NCBI GenBank assembly: GCA_036382695.1
Contig: DASVHF010000041.1
Location: 1 to 6,145 of the forward strand
Length of the DNA: 6,145 nt
Reading direction: 5' to 3'
Source: DASVHF01 sp036382695
GTDB lineage: Bacteria > Patescibacteriota > Microgenomatia > Woykebacterales > RBG-16-39-9b
Every line of letters begins with the position of its first letter. Position 1 is the stretch's first letter. The translations under genes and the position numbers were made by a program. The notes beneath the pieces were generated by a model. It saw only the letters and a program-made list of their open reading frames with translations, searched no databases and had not been told where the DNA came from. This document shows, in pieces, positions 5,033 to 6,145 of the stretch.

Positions 5033-5076
5033 GCCCGCCCCGCGAAAGACCGAGAGGTCTATACGCGGTGGCGGGC
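5033..5076. terminator. Long GC-rich hairpin between convergent genes, probable terminator
   Basis: A nearly perfect hairpin: GCCCGCC (5033-5039) with GGCGGGC (5070-5076), CCGCG (5040-5044) with CGCGG (5064-5068), and AGACC (5047-5051) with GGTCT (5056-5060), closed by a GAGA GNRA loop. It sits between the stops of the ketoacyl synthase (5014) and methyltransferase (5095). Only a weak U-rich stretch follows on the plus strand (TTCGTTTTCG, 5080-5089) and a C/T-rich one on the minus strand, so it may act in both directions or mainly protect 3' ends. Confidence 0.6.
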
Positions 5077-5094
5077 GACTTCGTTTTCGGATCT

Positions 5095-5919
5095 CTAGGC
5101 TTTTTGAGCGACTAACTGCACCCAAACGCGGATCCAATCCTGCGGCCAGGCATCAGTCGGCCATCTAGGAAATGCCACTCGGAGAGCCATGATCAAAATT
5201 GGCCAGGCAATTGAAGGGTCCACACCAGGCATCGCACCTTTGAGGAACAACCAATAATGACAGATGGCTTCCCATCCCTCCCTTGTAACTGGCACTTCGG
5301 AAAGCTCATCGATGACAGGAACGAACCCAGCTTTGCTCAGTGTTCCCAAATAGTCCTCACGGCCAACATGATTTCTTGCTTGACTACGCTCACCCTTGTC
5401 CAACTCCACCCCAAACATCTTGCGTATCGTTGCGGCCTTCTTCATCCACCTAATGTAGTATCTCCTAGTATGTGAAGGTTCGGACTCAGTGGCAAACGCA
5501 GTGTTAAGGACGAGGTACCCACCGGGCCGAAGAATTCGGTGTATCGACTGAATGCATTCCTCTCTTTCCTGATCGTTAAGGAGGTGCGCAGCGTTGCAGA
5601 AGAACACTACACTTGCAAAGGATTCCGGCAGGCCGGGTAAGAGATGCTCTGCTCGAGCCTGAATGAAATCGACTCGTTCTCGACAGCTCCCTACACACAG
5701 AGTCGCCTTCCGAATCTGATCTCTATCCGGCTCGATCGCAAGGATGTGGGCGTTTTGAGCGATCATCGCCGCTTCACGGGTAATTAACCCAGTTCCAGCA
5801 CCAATATCGACGACCACATCCGCAGACCGAAGGCCTGGAACCTTCGCAACTAGCCTAGCGTTGACCTCTACATACCCTCTGAGCTCGGAAAAGAGGCTGA
5901 ATGAGCGATCCACTTCCAT
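5095..5919 (-). CDS. Class I SAM-dependent methyltransferase
   Basis: A 274-residue protein with a Rossmann-fold methyltransferase core. Motif I VVDIGAGTGLITREA (about 36-50) binds S-adenosylmethionine. LAIEPDRDQIRKA (60-72) carries the acidic residue Glu63 expected to contact the ribose. DFIQARAEHL (84-93) precedes the adenine-binding region. VVFFCNAAHLL (104-114) is the motif IV-like strand, and ILRPGGYLVLNT (129-140) is the usual post-motif III loop. The C-terminal third (150-274), rich in Trp and Arg, probably forms the acceptor-binding cap and shows no nucleic-acid-methyltransferase signature, so a small-molecule or lipid acceptor is the likelier guess. ATG 5919 has GGGAGGGG upstream at good spacing. 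It lies 79 bp downstream of the sunset-domain gene on the same strand and converges with the ketoacyl synthase. The substrate is unknown. Confidence 0.88.
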   Translation of the reverse strand: MEVDRSFSLFSELRGYVEVNARLVAKVPGLRSADVVVDIGAGTGLITREAAMIAQNAHILAIEPDRDQIRKATLCVGSCRERVDFIQARAEHLLPGLPESFASVVFFCNAAHLLNDQEREECIQSIHRILRPGGYLVLNTAFATESEPSHTRRYYIRWMKKAATIRKMFGVELDKGERSQARNHVGREDYLGTLSKAGFVPVIDELSEVPVTREGWEAICHYWLFLKGAMPGVDPSIAWPILIMALRVAFPRWPTDAWPQDWIRVWVQLVAQKA

Positions 5920-5948
5920 AAAGACCCCTCCCTTTGAAGTTTGTACCT

Positions 5949-5978
5949 AAGATAACACATATAGTAACCGCTAAGCAA
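5949..5978 (-). promoter_or_regulatory. Candidate promoter of the methyltransferase gene
   Basis: On the minus strand, TTGCTT (5978-5973), an 18-nt spacer and TATCTT (5954-5949) preceded by TGT, an extended -10. A start near 5942 would leave a leader of about 22 nt containing the GGGAGGGG ribosome binding site. Moderate consensus match; read-through from the upstream gene is also possible. Confidence 0.4.
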
Positions 5979-5998
5979 GCTATGGGATCAAGAAAGAG

Positions 5999-6145
5999 TT
6001 ACAACTTAGATTTCCGCCAACCCGCTTTTTGCGCTTCTTCCTCGCTGCAAAACCAACGCTCGCCTTTACTTTCGCTAATAACAGTTTTGTTGTAGTAACG
6101 TTGGCCTGGCATGTGGTAAATCTTCTCGCCGGAAGAGGAAATATT
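5999..6145 (-). CDS. C-terminal end of a sunset-domain-type protein (cut by right edge)
   Basis: The last 48 codons of a minus-strand gene, ending in TAA at 6001-5999. The tail contains GEKIYHMPGQRYYNKT, then SKGERWFCSEEEAQKAGWRK. I recognise this as the short module with conserved YHxPG, GExWFC and EAxxAGWR blocks. From memory it is called a sunset domain, and it is often found at the C-terminus of secreted or membrane proteins and after thermonuclease-like domains, frequently in Patescibacteria. One Cys and one His are visible. The main body of the protein lies beyond the window, so its function cannot be given. The next gene on this strand is the methyltransferase, 79 bp downstream. Confidence 0.75.
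   Translation of the reverse strand, partial: NISSSGEKIYHMPGQRYYNKTVISESKGERWFCSEEEAQKAGWRKSKL

Noticed and set aside
1..6145. CRISPR array, insertion sequence or toxin-antitoxin module
   Set aside because: No regularly spaced direct repeats, no transposase or terminal inverted repeats with target duplications, and no small paired genes of that type are visible.

Overview
The window reads as ordinary bacterial chromosome, probably from an uncultivated lineage. The best taxonomic hint is the C-terminal module of the gene cut by the right edge (YHMPGQRYY...GERWFC...AGWR). From memory, this 'sunset'-type module is common in Patescibacteria (CPR). Short intergenic gaps, single-gene transcription units, sigma70-type promoters and two apparently leaderless mRNAs fit that idea without proving it. 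All reading frames work with the standard bacterial code.

Layout, left to right. At 1-104 (minus) is the start of a small Cys-rich zinc-ribbon-like protein with its own strong promoter. At 180-1187 (minus) is an orphan protein of about 335 residues that I do not recognise. At 1296-1868 (plus) is a YfbR-type HD-domain nucleotidase with its metal-binding residues intact. From 1869 to 2618 no gene of convincing length exists. Instead a consensus promoter (1921-1949) and a hairpin-plus-U-tract terminator (2575-2620) bracket about 665 nt packed with long inverted repeats and stable tetraloops, which I call a large structured non-coding RNA. At 2619-3815 (minus) is DNA polymerase IV (dinB), converging on that RNA. 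At 4040-5014 (plus) is a FabH-like ketoacyl synthase III with its catalytic Cys-His-Asn triad. It converges on a class I SAM-dependent methyltransferase at 5095-5919 (minus). At 5999-6145 (minus) is the C-terminal end of the sunset-domain protein.

The genes do not form one operon. Every complete gene has a plausible promoter of its own, and directions alternate. Nucleotide-pool and DNA-repair functions (HD nucleotidase, Pol IV) flank the RNA, but no shared pathway is shown. The ketoacyl synthase and methyltransferase look more GC-rich by eye than the HD and dinB genes and may be acquired.

The most notable content is the large structured RNA, which I could not assign to tmRNA, RNase P RNA, SRP RNA or group I/II introns. 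Next is a compact divergent promoter pair (1233-1285) in which one palindromic TTGCAA appears to serve as the -35 element for both directions.
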